A stretch of 64,000 nt of DNA from Spiractinospora alimapuensis (lineage in GTDB: Bacteria; Actinomycetota; Actinomycetes; Streptosporangiales; Streptosporangiaceae), in the NCBI RefSeq assembly GCF_018437505.1, contig NZ_CP072467.1, positions 2,108,001 through 2,172,000 on the forward strand. The letters run 5' to 3'. The notes beneath the pieces are model-generated. The model made no database searches and was not told where the DNA came from. It saw only the letters and a program-made list of their open reading frames with translations. Within the stretch, counting starts at the first letter, position 1. Each line of letters starts with the position of its first letter. This document shows, piece after piece, positions 18,116 to 27,012 of this stretch. A program made the position numbers and the translations under genes.

Positions 18116-18495
18116 GCCGACAAGAGTAGGTGCGTCTCTAGGGGGGTTTGTCCCGGGTGAGGTACGCCCACGCGGACAGGTCTCCCGCCATGCCTCGTCC
18201 ACCCGCAGGGGTTCCTGATGGGGCGTGGCGGGCGAGGCGACGTCGTGGCGCTGTGGACCGTCGAGGAACCTTCGAGCGTGCCCCACAGGCACGCGACTCG
18301 CGTCACTCGCGAGAATCCGTCGGACAGGAAGGGGTGTGCGCGGCGCGACCTTCGGGGGTGGCCGAAAAACAGCGCGCTCGTCCTCCCCCAACGCGCGTGT
18401 CCACATTCCTCGCCATGGGGGTCGGCCGTGGGACGGTCGCAGGCGCACCCGCGAACCGAACGGGCGAGAAAGGAAGGGTGGTGGGGTGCCCGGAC
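18116..18495. other. Gene-free stretch upstream of the DUF418 gene
   Basis: This 380-bp interval between two minus-strand genes contains no recognisable gene. I see a few short direct repeats (ACTCGCG twice near 18296-18312) but no convincing promoter, terminator or structured RNA. Confidence 0.4.
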
Positions 18496-19629
18496 TCAGC
18501 TGATGGCTCCGGCGTCGCGCAGATGGTGGACTTCGTCGCGGCCCAGGCCCCACTCGGCGAGGATCTGGACGAGGTCGGGGTCGCCCTGGTTCGGCGGTGT
18601 GGGGGGTGGGGCGGGGGTCCGGGCGAAGCGGGGAGCCGGGGCGGGTTGCGGAACTCCGTCGACTTCGACGTAGGTGGAACGCGCCTGGTTGTGGGGGTGG
18701 TCGGCGGCCTCCCAGGGGGACAGCACGGGCGTGACGCAGGCGTCGGCGTCGGCGAAGATCTCGGTCCAGCGCGCACGGGTGTGTTGGGCGAAGGCGGCGG
18801 TGACCTGCTCCCGTAGGGCGGACCAGCGCGTGGGGTCCAGGTGTGACCGGTTCCCGGGGTCGTCGTCGATGCCGAGGCGTCGGGCGAACTCCTCGAAGAA
18901 CCGCGGTTCGATGCACCCCACGGCCATGAACTGCCCATCGGACGTGCGGTAGGTGTCGTAGAAGGGGGCGCCGCCGTCCAGCATGTTGGTTCCCCGCTCC
19001 CCGTTCCACAGCCCGTGAGCGTGCATGCCGTGCAGGAAGCTGGTGAGGAGGGCGGACCCGTCCACCATGGCGGCGTCGATCACCTGACCGCGTCCCGAAC
19101 GTTGGCGTTCGACGAGGGCCGCGAGGACGCCCACGACCAACAGCATCCCTCCTCCCGCGAAGTCGCCGAGGAGGTTGAGTGGTGGGACCGGGCGCTCACC
19201 CGGGCGCCCGATCGGTTCGAGGGCGCCCGCGAGGCCGATGTAGTTGATGTCATGGCCGGCGCGTGGGGCCAGCGGCCCGCTCTGTCCCCAGCCGGTCATC
19301 CGCGCGTAGATGAGGCGTGAGTGATCCTCACACAGGGTCTCCGGACCGACGCCCAGACGTTCGGCGACGCCTGGGCGAAATCCCTCCACGAACACGTCGG
19401 CGCTACGGACGAGGCGCCGCACGGTCGCCGGCCCCTCGGCGTGCTTCAGGTCGAGCCGAACGGTGCGACGGTTTCGGTCCAGTGGCCCAGGGGGCGCGCC
19501 GACTCCCCCCGGGGATTCCCGTCGGATCTGCAGCACGTCCGCGCCGAGGTCGGCGAGCATCATGCAGCCGAAGGGGGCCGGCGCGAGTCCCTCCATCTCT
19601 ATGACGCGAACTCCCGCCAGGGGTCCCAT
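18496..19629 (-). CDS. mcr: Alpha-methylacyl-CoA racemase (AMACR/MCR family)
   Basis: A 377-residue class III CoA-transferase-fold protein. His126 (RAGHDINYIG) and Asp156 (LLGDFAGGG) match in position the catalytic pair of Mycobacterium tuberculosis MCR, and Glu242 in IEPRFFEEF corresponds to the third active-site residue. The enzyme inverts the methyl stereocentre of 2-methyl-branched acyl-CoAs so they can enter beta-oxidation. The loop DGGAPFYDTYRTSDGQ is characteristic of the racemase branch rather than CoA transferases. It lies 52 bp downstream of the acetoacetyl-CoA synthetase gene on the same strand and may be co-transcribed with it. The C-terminal proline-rich stretch PAPAPRFARTPAPPP is slightly unusual. 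Confidence 0.88.
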   Translation of the reverse strand: MGPLAGVRVIEMEGLAPAPFGCMMLADLGADVLQIRRESPGGVGAPPGPLDRNRRTVRLDLKHAEGPATVRRLVRSADVFVEGFRPGVAERLGVGPETLCEDHSRLIYARMTGWGQSGPLAPRAGHDINYIGLAGALEPIGRPGERPVPPLNLLGDFAGGGMLLVVGVLAALVERQRSGRGQVIDAAMVDGSALLTSFLHGMHAHGLWNGERGTNMLDGGAPFYDTYRTSDGQFMAVGCIEPRFFEEFARRLGIDDDPGNRSHLDPTRWSALREQVTAAFAQHTRARWTEIFADADACVTPVLSPWEAADHPHNQARSTYVEVDGVPQPAPAPRFARTPAPPPTPPNQGDPDLVQILAEWGLGRDEVHHLRDAGAIS

Positions 19630-19681
19630 GGGCCAGTCCTCCGCTCCCGGGGCTCCGCCGTCGTGTCCGACGCTGTTCGGC

Positions 19682-21634
19682 CTACTCTCGCGCCAGACTG
19701 GTGAAGAAGTCCAGGGCCTCCGGGTTGGCGAGTGAGTCGCGACTGGCGACCTTCTCCGCGGACTCCCCCATGAGGATGCGTTTCACCGGGACCTCGAGGA
19801 CCTTCCCGGAGAGGGTGCGGGGTACCTCGGCGATCACTCGCACCGCGTCCGGGACGTGGCGTGGCGAGCAGTCAGAGCGGATCCGGCGGGCGAGGCGTCG
19901 GGTGATGTCGTCGTTGAGTTCGTCACCGGCGCGCAGCACCACGAATAGCTCGATCCGGGACCCGCCGTCCTTGGTGGGAACGTCGACGACCAGCGCGTCC
20001 ACGATCTCCTCGAGAGAGAGGACCGCACGGTAGATCTCACTGGTACCCATCCGGACTCCGCCACGGTTGATGGTGGAGTCCGAACGTCCGTAGATGATCG
20101 CCGTTCCGCGTTCGGTGATCTCGATCCAGTCGCCGTGTCGCCAGACCCCGGGATACACGGAGAAATAGGAGTCGGTGTAGCGACTCATGTCGGGGTCGTT
20201 CCACAGGCCGATGGGCATGCACGGCGCGGGCTGGGTGACGACGAGCTCGCCCACCTCGCCCACGAGTTCCTTTCCGTCGGGGTCCCAGGCGGCGACGGCC
20301 ATCCCGAGCGACCGTGCCTGTATCTCCCCGCGGTACACGGGCAACGTGGGTACGCCGCCGACGAGACAACTACAGACGTCCGTGCCACCGCTGGTGGAGA
20401 AGAGCCACAGGTCGTCGCCGAACTTCTCGTACAGCCAGGAGAAGGCCTCAGGGGACAGCGGCGACCCGGTCGAGCCGATGGCGCGGATGGTGGTTGATCC
20501 CCGAACCGGCTCGACGTCCGCCTTCATGCAGGAGGCGATGAAGCTGGCGCTGGTGCCGAAGACCGTGACCCCGGTGTCCTCGGCCAACGTCCACAACCGG
20601 GTGAGGTCGGGGTGGCCGGGGTTCCCGTCGTAGAGGACGATGGACGCCCGCGTCAGCAGGATGCTGACCAGGAAGTTCCACATCATCCACCCCGTGGTGG
20701 TGAACCAGAAGACGCGGTCGTCCTCCTGCGCGTCCACGTGCAGGTTCAGGTTCTTGAGCTGCTCCAACAGCATCCCGCCCTGGGAGTGCACGATCGCCTT
20801 GGGCAGGCCGGTGGTGCCGGAAGAGTAGAGGACCCACAGCGGGTGCTCGAAGGGCACGGGCGTGAAGGTGAGCTCCGCCCCCGCCCCGGCCGCCTCGAAG
20901 TCCGCCCAGGAGGTGGCGCCCTCCACTGGGTCGGACGCGAGATAGTCGAGGACGACGACGTGCTCCAGGCTGGGCATGTGCTCTCGGAGTTCCGCGAGCA
21001 CGTCGCGCCGGTCGAAGTCCTTGCCGCCGTACCGGTAGCCGTCCACGGCGAGCAGTACCTTCGGCTCGATCTGGGCGAACCGGTCCACCACGCTGCGCAC
21101 ACCGAAGTCGGGCGAGCAGGAGGACCAGACCGCCCCGATGGAGGCGCAGGCGTAGAACGCCGCGACCGCCTCGGGGATGTTGGGGAGGTAGGCGGCGACG
21201 CGGTCTCCGGGTCCCACACCGCACCGGCGCAGGGACGCGGCGATCGCGGCCGTCCGGTGACGCAGCTCGCCCCAGGTCCACTCGCCGGTCTCGCGTAGCT
21301 CCGACGCGTGTCTAATGGCGACCTGGGCGTCGTCCCGGTCGCGGAACGCGTGTCGGGCGAAGTTGATCTGGGCTCCGGGGAACCACCGCGCCCCCGGCAT
21401 GGACCGGTCGGGCAGCACCGCCGTCGCGGGTGTGTCCGCCTCCACGCCGAAGTAGTCCCAGATCGCGGTCCAGAATCCCTCGAGGTCGGTAACCGACCAC
21501 TGCCACAGCGCGTCGTAGTCAGCGCCGATTTCCGTTCGATTCGTCCGCACCCAGTCGGTGAACGCGGTGATCTGCGCTCGCGCTTCGCGCCGTTCGTCGG
21601 GCTGCCAGAGCACCGGTGGGGTCGTCGCCGACAT
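19682..21634 (-). CDS. aacS: Acetoacetyl-CoA synthetase
   Basis: A 650-residue acyl-adenylating enzyme that activates acetoacetate to acetoacetyl-CoA with ATP. The N-terminal ACS extension (LWQPDERREARAQITAFTDWV) and length fit acetoacetate-CoA ligases. The AMP-binding signature is YSSGTTGLPKAIVHSQGG, and the C-terminal catalytic lysine lies in RTLSGKVLEVPVKR. I chose the ATG at 21634, with AGGAAGG upstream; an in-frame start 40 codons earlier lacks family support. With the racemase downstream, it may serve ketone body or branched-chain acyl-CoA metabolism. Confidence 0.92.
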   Translation of the reverse strand: MSATTPPVLWQPDERREARAQITAFTDWVRTNRTEIGADYDALWQWSVTDLEGFWTAIWDYFGVEADTPATAVLPDRSMPGARWFPGAQINFARHAFRDRDDAQVAIRHASELRETGEWTWGELRHRTAAIAASLRRCGVGPGDRVAAYLPNIPEAVAAFYACASIGAVWSSCSPDFGVRSVVDRFAQIEPKVLLAVDGYRYGGKDFDRRDVLAELREHMPSLEHVVVLDYLASDPVEGATSWADFEAAGAGAELTFTPVPFEHPLWVLYSSGTTGLPKAIVHSQGGMLLEQLKNLNLHVDAQEDDRVFWFTTTGWMMWNFLVSILLTRASIVLYDGNPGHPDLTRLWTLAEDTGVTVFGTSASFIASCMKADVEPVRGSTTIRAIGSTGSPLSPEAFSWLYEKFGDDLWLFSTSGGTDVCSCLVGGVPTLPVYRGEIQARSLGMAVAAWDPDGKELVGEVGELVVTQPAPCMPIGLWNDPDMSRYTDSYFSVYPGVWRHGDWIEITERGTAIIYGRSDSTINRGGVRMGTSEIYRAVLSLEEIVDALVVDVPTKDGGSRIELFVVLRAGDELNDDITRRLARRIRSDCSPRHVPDAVRVIAEVPRTLSGKVLEVPVKRILMGESAEKVASRDSLANPEALDFFTSLARE

Positions 21635-21994
21635 CGTCTCGCCTTCCTGACATACGCCTACGGACGCCTTTTGGGACGTTCCGCGGGAGGCCTGCCGTCC
21701 TCCGGAAGTGGCCTCCAGCACCCCAGCAAACCACAGCCCCACGGTCGCGGCCACGGTCCGGTGCCTCCATCACACCCCTGGATCGGGTGCGTCCCGTGAC
21801 GTGGAGTCCTCGGCGTGACCAGCGGACGGAGGCCGCCCGCACGCGCCTATCCGCTCCAGGACGGACGAGGAACCGCCCACCCTCACCCCACCTCCCAGAT
21901 AAATCACAGCGACTTATCCGGAAACTGGGAGGTTCGGTCAAGGACATCTCGGATACCTTTACCGTGTCGTTACCTTTAGAGGAGGAGGTGGGGC
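21635..21994. promoter_or_regulatory. Divergent intergenic region between acetoacetyl-CoA synthetase and lipase genes
   Basis: No gene is recognisable in these 360 bp. The last 60 bp contain a -10-like TACCTT (21954-21959) and a strong ribosome binding site AGGAGGAGG just before the lipase GTG. I see no inverted repeat that would suggest an operator. Confidence 0.35.
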
Positions 21995-23107
21995 GTGGGG
22001 GAAGGCACGCGGATTCGTCGAGGTCGTGTCATCATCGCCGCGGTGGCGGGCACTGTCGCGATCGTCGTCGTACTCGCGGCGGTTCCGGTCACCCGCGGGG
22101 CGATCGGGCAGTGGTTGTGTGACCTCACGGGGATCGGTTGCGAACTGCCGACACAGTCGAGCCCCCAGGAACGCGAACCCGACCCCCTGATCCAGGTGGA
22201 TCCGTCGGAGGCCGCGACCTGGGGACACTACGCCGCCCTGGGTGACTCCTACTCCTCCGGCGACGGCGCCGACGACTACACCTCGGCGACCCCACGCGAC
22301 GAGGAGTGCTACCGGTCCGCCAACGCCTACCCGCAGCAGCTCGTGGGACGCTACGCCTTCAGCGGCGGGCTGTCCGTCGCCGCGTGCAGCGGGACGCGTG
22401 GCAGCACCATCGTCTCCGACCCCGACGCCGAACAGTTCGGCGAGATCACCGAACTGACGTCCCTCGTCACCGTGGGGGTCGGCGGCAACGACCTCGGGTT
22501 CACCGACGTGATGACGTCGTGCATGGTGCGCGTCCCCTTCCTGGACCGAGACGCCTGCACTGGTCAGCAGGGGGAGATCGAGCAGCGCCGCGCCGAGTTC
22601 TTCGACACGACGTTCGACGGCCTCCTCACCGAAGCGCGCGATCGCGCGCCGGACGCGCGCCTCCTCGTCGTCGGCTACCCGCGCATCTTCCCCAGCGACC
22701 CGTCGGGCATGTACTACACGCTCAGCGCCGAGGACCAGGTCTGGCTGAACGACATGGTCGACGTCTTCAACGACGAGCTGCGCGACGCCGTCGCCGAGGC
22801 GGACGCGGAACTCGCCGATGACAACGGTGTGGGCAGCGTCGAGTACGTCGAGGTCACGAACGCGTTCCAGGGCCACGAGGTGGGCACCGACTCGGCGTGG
22901 GTCAACGGCGTGCTGTTCGAGCGAGGTGACTCCCTCGGTGTCTCGGTCGACCGCAGTACCTTCCACCCCACGGCCGACGGTCAACGCGCCCTGGCCGAGA
23001 GCGTGGCCACGCAGATCGGTGAGGGCCCCGACCGGGATCTCTATGTGACGCGGGAGACAATCGACCAACTCGGCCCCGAGGTCATGGCCGCGCTCGATGG
23101 TCTGTGA
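21995..23107 (+). CDS. Secreted or membrane-anchored SGNH/GDSL hydrolase
   Basis: A 370-residue protein with an uncleaved-looking N-terminal hydrophobic segment (RVIIAAVAGTVAIVVVLAAVPV, residues 10-31) and an SGNH hydrolase domain. Block I is YAALGDSYSSGDGADDY with nucleophile Ser85, block III is VGVGGNDLGF, and the C-terminal histidine is His324 in STFHPTADGQ. Disulfide-forming cysteines are present, as in Streptomyces lipases of this family. It should act outside the membrane on lipid or polysaccharide esters. The GTG at 21995 has a very strong AGGAGGAGG site upstream. Confidence 0.85.
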   Translation: MGEGTRIRRGRVIIAAVAGTVAIVVVLAAVPVTRGAIGQWLCDLTGIGCELPTQSSPQEREPDPLIQVDPSEAATWGHYAALGDSYSSGDGADDYTSATPRDEECYRSANAYPQQLVGRYAFSGGLSVAACSGTRGSTIVSDPDAEQFGEITELTSLVTVGVGGNDLGFTDVMTSCMVRVPFLDRDACTGQQGEIEQRRAEFFDTTFDGLLTEARDRAPDARLLVVGYPRIFPSDPSGMYYTLSAEDQVWLNDMVDVFNDELRDAVAEADAELADDNGVGSVEYVEVTNAFQGHEVGTDSAWVNGVLFERGDSLGVSVDRSTFHPTADGQRALAESVATQIGEGPDRDLYVTRETIDQLGPEVMAALDGL

Positions 23108-23139
23108 CGGCGCTGGGCCACCAGACCTCCCAGAAGCGC

Positions 23140-23145
23140 TATGGT
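23140..23145 (+). promoter_or_regulatory. -10 box TATGGT of a probable leaderless transcript
   Basis: TATGGT lies 7 nt before the GTG at 23153, so transcription would begin at the start codon itself. The paralogous kinase gene downstream has the same GCTATGGTC sequence in the same place. Confidence 0.6.
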
Positions 23146-23152
23146 CAGATTT

Positions 23153-24769
23153 GTGACTCCCCGACTGCTTGCCGAGCGCTATCGGCTCGTCCAGGCGATA
23201 GGCAAGGGCGGTATGGGCACCGTCTGGCTCGGTCACGACGAGACGTTGGACCGGCGTGTCGCGGTGAAAGAGGTCCGCGTCCCCGACGGACTCGATCCGG
23301 CCGAGCGTGCCGCGCTGATCGAACGCCAACTGCGGGAGGCGCGGATCTGCGCGCGCCTGAACCATCCGGCGATCGTCACGGTCCACGACGTCATCCAGGA
23401 GGATGGCCGCCCGTGGGTCGTGATGGAGCTCATCGACGGGCGTGGGCTCAACTCGGTCGTGTCCGAGGACGGCCCGATGCCCCTGGAGCAGGTGGCCGAC
23501 ATCGGCGTCCAGGCCCTGGACGCGCTGCGCCACGCGCACGCGGCCGGCGTCCTGCATCGGGACATCAAGCCGAGCAACATCATGCTCCGCGCCGACGGCC
23601 AGGCGATCCTCACCGACTTCGGGATCGCCACCCTGGAGGGCGACAGTCGGCTGACTCAGGAAGGCGGCCTGATCGGCACGCCGGGCTACCTCGCACCCGA
23701 GCAGCTCAGTGAGCGCACCGCCCGCCCGGAGTCCGACCTGTGGGCCCTGGGCGCCACCCTGTACTACATCGCCGAAGGCCGCCCCGCCTACGACCGGGAG
23801 ACCCCGACCGCGACCGCGCTCGCCCCCGCGACCTCCGACCCCGACGCACCGGACCGGTCGCTACCGTTGTGGCCGCTCCTTTCGGAACTTCTGGACCGTG
23901 ACCCCTCGGCTCGGCCGAGTTCGGATGAGGCGATGGCGCGGCTGGCGGAGTTCGACCCCACCGCGCGGCACGCCCCACAGCCGGACGCGACCAACGCGAT
24001 GGCCGCGGGCGGGTATCCCTCTCCCCCGTACGACACCCCCTACCCGGTGGTCACCGGCGGCCCGCCCACACCCCCCGGAGGGTCCTGGCAGGCCGCGCCT
24101 CCCCCGCCCCCACCGCCGCCCTCCCGGGGACGTGGCGCACCGTTCGCCTTCATCGTGGGCGGCTCGGCCGTCATCTTCCTCGTTCTGCTCGTGGTGGGGG
24201 CCGCCTTCGTCGTGTCCAACCTGGGGGCCGGCGACTCGCCCGAGGAGCCACCCCCGACCGAGACCGACCAGGCCCCCCAGGCGACCGCGCCCGAGGCGCC
24301 ACCGTGCGAGACGGCCGAGACCTCCGCGATGCGGGATCTGGCCCCCGCCGCCGAACTGGACGAGGACACGGCCAACGAGTACGACACCTGGTCCGAGCGT
24401 TACTGCGAGTGGCGAACCACCGCGACCAATGGCGACGTCGACACCTACGTCTCCCTCCAGTTGATCCGCAGTGAGGACACCGGCTGGGACACGGGCGCCG
24501 AGGCGGCCGCGCGGGACCTCGACCAGGAAGTCCAGGACTACGGCGGCGAGCCCGTCGACGGGGTGGGTGACGAGGCCGCGTCCTGGTACGACGATCTCAA
24601 CAGCGTGGGATGTGTGGGCACGCGCAGCGACAACGTGTACCTCCGGGTCTGCTACGACGCGGCGCGCAGCGCGGACACCACCGAGTCGATCCCGGTCAAT
24701 GAGGCGGTCACCGCCGCGACGGACCTTGCGGCGGCCGCTGTCGACCGGTTGAACGAAGAGGCCGACTAG
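23153..24769 (+). CDS. Membrane Ser/Thr protein kinase with extracellular sensor domain
   Basis: A 538-residue PknB-like kinase. Residues 1-265 form the kinase domain: GKGGMGTVW loop, VKEV lysine, HRDIKPSN with catalytic Asp137, DFGIA and GTPGYLAPEQL. A proline-rich juxtamembrane region leads to one membrane segment (about residues 330-355). The extracellular part carries conserved-looking cysteines (APPCETAET, YCEWR, VGCVG, VCYD) and resembles DUF3558-type lipoprotein domains rather than PASTA repeats. I chose GTG 23153 over ATG 23141 because it aligns exactly with the start of the paralogue at 24868 and follows the -10 box by 7 nt. It is the first of two tandem kinases. Confidence 0.88.
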   Translation: MTPRLLAERYRLVQAIGKGGMGTVWLGHDETLDRRVAVKEVRVPDGLDPAERAALIERQLREARICARLNHPAIVTVHDVIQEDGRPWVVMELIDGRGLNSVVSEDGPMPLEQVADIGVQALDALRHAHAAGVLHRDIKPSNIMLRADGQAILTDFGIATLEGDSRLTQEGGLIGTPGYLAPEQLSERTARPESDLWALGATLYYIAEGRPAYDRETPTATALAPATSDPDAPDRSLPLWPLLSELLDRDPSARPSSDEAMARLAEFDPTARHAPQPDATNAMAAGGYPSPPYDTPYPVVTGGPPTPPGGSWQAAPPPPPPPPSRGRGAPFAFIVGGSAVIFLVLLVVGAAFVVSNLGAGDSPEEPPPTETDQAPQATAPEAPPCETAETSAMRDLAPAAELDEDTANEYDTWSERYCEWRTTATNGDVDTYVSLQLIRSEDTGWDTGAEAAARDLDQEVQDYGGEPVDGVGDEAASWYDDLNSVGCVGTRSDNVYLRVCYDAARSADTTESIPVNEAVTAATDLAAAAVDRLNEEAD

Positions 24770-24853
24770 CCGCCCGGATGGTCCCACCCGGGCGTGGGGC
24801 CAGCCGGGCGGGCTCCTTGGGGACCATACGTTTTGCGCGGCACGAACAGCCGC

Positions 24854-24859
24854 TATGGT
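24854..24859 (+). promoter_or_regulatory. -10 box TATGGT of a second probable leaderless transcript
   Basis: TATGGT lies 8 nt before the ATG at 24868, inside a CGCTATGGTC block shared with the upstream kinase gene. A weak -35 candidate TTGCGC is at 24833-24838. Confidence 0.6.
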
Positions 24860-24867
24860 CGGTGGAT

Positions 24868-25992
24868 ATGGCAACACGTGTCCTCGCTGGGCGCTATGAG
24901 CTGATCGAGGCGATCGGCCGAGGCGGCATGGGTACGGTGTGGCGCGCCAACGACACGATGCTCGGTCGGCAGGTGGCCGTGAAGGAGGTCCGTCTCCCCG
25001 AGGACGTCACCCCCGAACGACGTGCGGAGCTGCTGGAGCGCACCGTGCGCGAGGGACGCATCTGCGCCGGACTCAGCCATCCCTCCGTGATCCGCCTCCA
25101 CGACATCGTCCAAGAACACGAACAGCCGTGGCTGGTCATGGAGCTGATCCTCGGCCGTGGACTTGACCGCGTGATCGAGGAGGACGGGCCGCTCGAACCA
25201 CGCCGGGTCGCGGCCATCGGTGAGCAGTTGGTGTCCGCGCTGGAGGCGGCACACTCGGCGGGTGTCCTGCATCGCGACGTGAAACCGGCGAACGTCCTCC
25301 TCGGCCCCCAGGACCACGCGATCCTGACCGACTTCGGGATCGCGACCCGGGAGGGTGAAGCCAAACTCACCATCACCGGCAAGTTGCCCGGCGCCCCCGG
25401 GTACGTGGCCCCCGAACGGATGGCCGGGGAACGCATGCGGCCCGAATCCGACCTGTGGTCGCTCGGCGCCACCTTGTACTTTTCCGTCGAGGGCCGCAAC
25501 CCCTACAACCGTGGCAATCCCGCCGCGCAACTACTGGCCCCGATGTCGGAGGACCCCGATCCGGTCCAGCTCGCCGGGCCACTCGCCCCCGTCCTCGAGG
25601 GACTGTTGCGGCGGGATCCGAGCACCCGGCTGCGCGGCCCGGAACTGGTCGACAAGCTGCGCGCCGTGGCGGCGGGCTGGGACACGTCCGACGCCACACC
25701 GACGACATTGGACCTTTCCAAACTCACCGGTCCCCGACCCTCGCTAAGCTCTGAGGGTGCGGTGGGATCCACCGCGCGAGCGACGAGTACGGATCCCCCG
25801 GCGGAGGTACACCAGTCCCGCATGAGCGGCCCGGTGAACGTCGCGCGGGGAACCGCGGGCCCCACTGAGGCGTCTCAGGGGGGACAGCAGCGCACACCGT
25901 GGCGGAGATACGTCGTCGCGTTCCTCGTGGGCGTCGTGACGCTCATCCTCGCGCCACTGCTCGTCGAGTTCCTGTCCAGTCAGTGGTTCTAG
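24868..25992 (+). CDS. Tail-anchored Ser/Thr protein kinase
   Basis: A 374-residue paralogue of the preceding kinase. The kinase core occupies residues 1-265 (GRGGMGTVW, VKEVRL, HRDVKPAN with Asp137, DFGIA, GAPGYVAPERM). A low-complexity linker of about 75 residues follows. The protein ends in one hydrophobic segment (YVVAFLVGVVTLILAPLLVEFL) with only five residues after it, so unlike its neighbour it has no extracellular sensor. An earlier in-frame GTG at 24778 is less likely because the ATG aligns with the paralogue and has its own -10 box. The DUF368 gene follows 13 bp after the stop. Confidence 0.88.
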   Translation: MATRVLAGRYELIEAIGRGGMGTVWRANDTMLGRQVAVKEVRLPEDVTPERRAELLERTVREGRICAGLSHPSVIRLHDIVQEHEQPWLVMELILGRGLDRVIEEDGPLEPRRVAAIGEQLVSALEAAHSAGVLHRDVKPANVLLGPQDHAILTDFGIATREGEAKLTITGKLPGAPGYVAPERMAGERMRPESDLWSLGATLYFSVEGRNPYNRGNPAAQLLAPMSEDPDPVQLAGPLAPVLEGLLRRDPSTRLRGPELVDKLRAVAAGWDTSDATPTTLDLSKLTGPRPSLSSEGAVGSTARATSTDPPAEVHQSRMSGPVNVARGTAGPTEASQGGQQRTPWRRYVVAFLVGVVTLILAPLLVEFLSSQWF

Positions 25993-26005
25993 AAACCGGA
26001 ATCCA

Positions 26006-26956
26006 ATGTCCTCATCACCGAAGTCCGTCCTGTCCCACGGATTCAACGCCGTGCGGGGCGCCCTGATCGGCGTCGCGGAAGTTCTTCCCGGCATCAGCGG
26101 CGGCACCGTCGCGCTGATCACCGGAGTCTTCGAGTCGCTGGTGACCTCGGCGGGACACGTGATCAGCGGGATCAAGATGGTCGTCGCTGACGTGCCGCGT
26201 GGCCGTGGACTGCGACGAGCCGGGCAGGAGTTCGCCAAGGCGAAGTGGGGCGTGATCGTCCCCGTGGCCGTTGGGATGGTCATCGCCGCCCTGGTCGCCG
26301 CACGCACGCTGACTCCCATCATCGAGGAGCACGAGGCGGCGTCGTTCGCGGTGTTCTTCGGTCTGGTTCTGGCATCTCTGTGGGTCCCCTACTCCATGTC
26401 GGGTCGGCACTGGGGTGTGGGCCAGTTCCTCGCCGCCCTGGCCGCCGGCGCCGTGGGCTTCACCCTGAGCGGCCTGCCCCCCGGTCAGATCGACGACCCA
26501 CCGGCGGTCCTCATCTTCTTCGCCGCCGCGGTGGCGATCTGCGCACTCGTCATGCCCGGCGCGTCTGGCTCGTTCATCCTGCTGTCCATCGGTCTGTACA
26601 CGACGACCATGAACGCGTTGAACAACGGCGACCTTGGCTACATCGCCATCTTCGCCGCCGGCGCGGCGGTGGGACTGTCCCTGTTCGTCAAGCTGCTGCA
26701 GTGGCTGCTGGAGCACTACCACCGCATCACCCTCGTGGTCATGACCGGCCTTCTCGCCGGTTCCCTGCGCGCGCTGTGGCCCTGGCAGGAGGAGGACCGA
26801 ACACCACTGATGCCCACACTGGACTCCCTGCCGTTGCTGGGCGGCCTGATCGCCATCGGCTTCGGCGTCGTCGCGCTCATTCTCGTACTGGAACACCAGA
26901 TGAAGCGTCGCAACGAGCGAGTGGCACACGAGCAGGTCGGTGCGTCCACACGTTAG
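26006..26956 (+). CDS. popT: DUF368 membrane protein, probable undecaprenyl phosphate translocase (PopT type)
   Basis: A 316-residue multipass membrane protein of the DUF368 family. The opening NAVRGALIGVAEVLPGISGGTVALITG is the family hallmark, and a second similar element VMPGASGSFILLSIGLY follows in the second half, suggesting an internal repeat. DUF368 proteins were shown in other bacteria to return undecaprenyl phosphate across the cytoplasmic membrane for reuse in wall synthesis; that role is taken from the family. The start is 13 bp after the second kinase, so co-transcription is likely. Confidence 0.82.
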   Translation: MSSSPKSVLSHGFNAVRGALIGVAEVLPGISGGTVALITGVFESLVTSAGHVISGIKMVVADVPRGRGLRRAGQEFAKAKWGVIVPVAVGMVIAALVAARTLTPIIEEHEAASFAVFFGLVLASLWVPYSMSGRHWGVGQFLAALAAGAVGFTLSGLPPGQIDDPPAVLIFFAAAVAICALVMPGASGSFILLSIGLYTTTMNALNNGDLGYIAIFAAGAAVGLSLFVKLLQWLLEHYHRITLVVMTGLLAGSLRALWPWQEEDRTPLMPTLDSLPLLGGLIAIGFGVVALILVLEHQMKRRNERVAHEQVGASTR

Positions 26957-27012
26957 AGTGCGGGGAAGCGGACATCCGTGAAAGACGCCCCAGGGAGCCG
27001 GAAACAGTCACA

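Noticed and set aside
18116-19009. Long upstream extension of the DUF418 frame to a 714-codon reading frame
   Set aside because: The added 298 residues are proline/arginine-rich, lie opposite or out of frame with the racemase gene, and the DUF418 family starts at the GTG at 18115.
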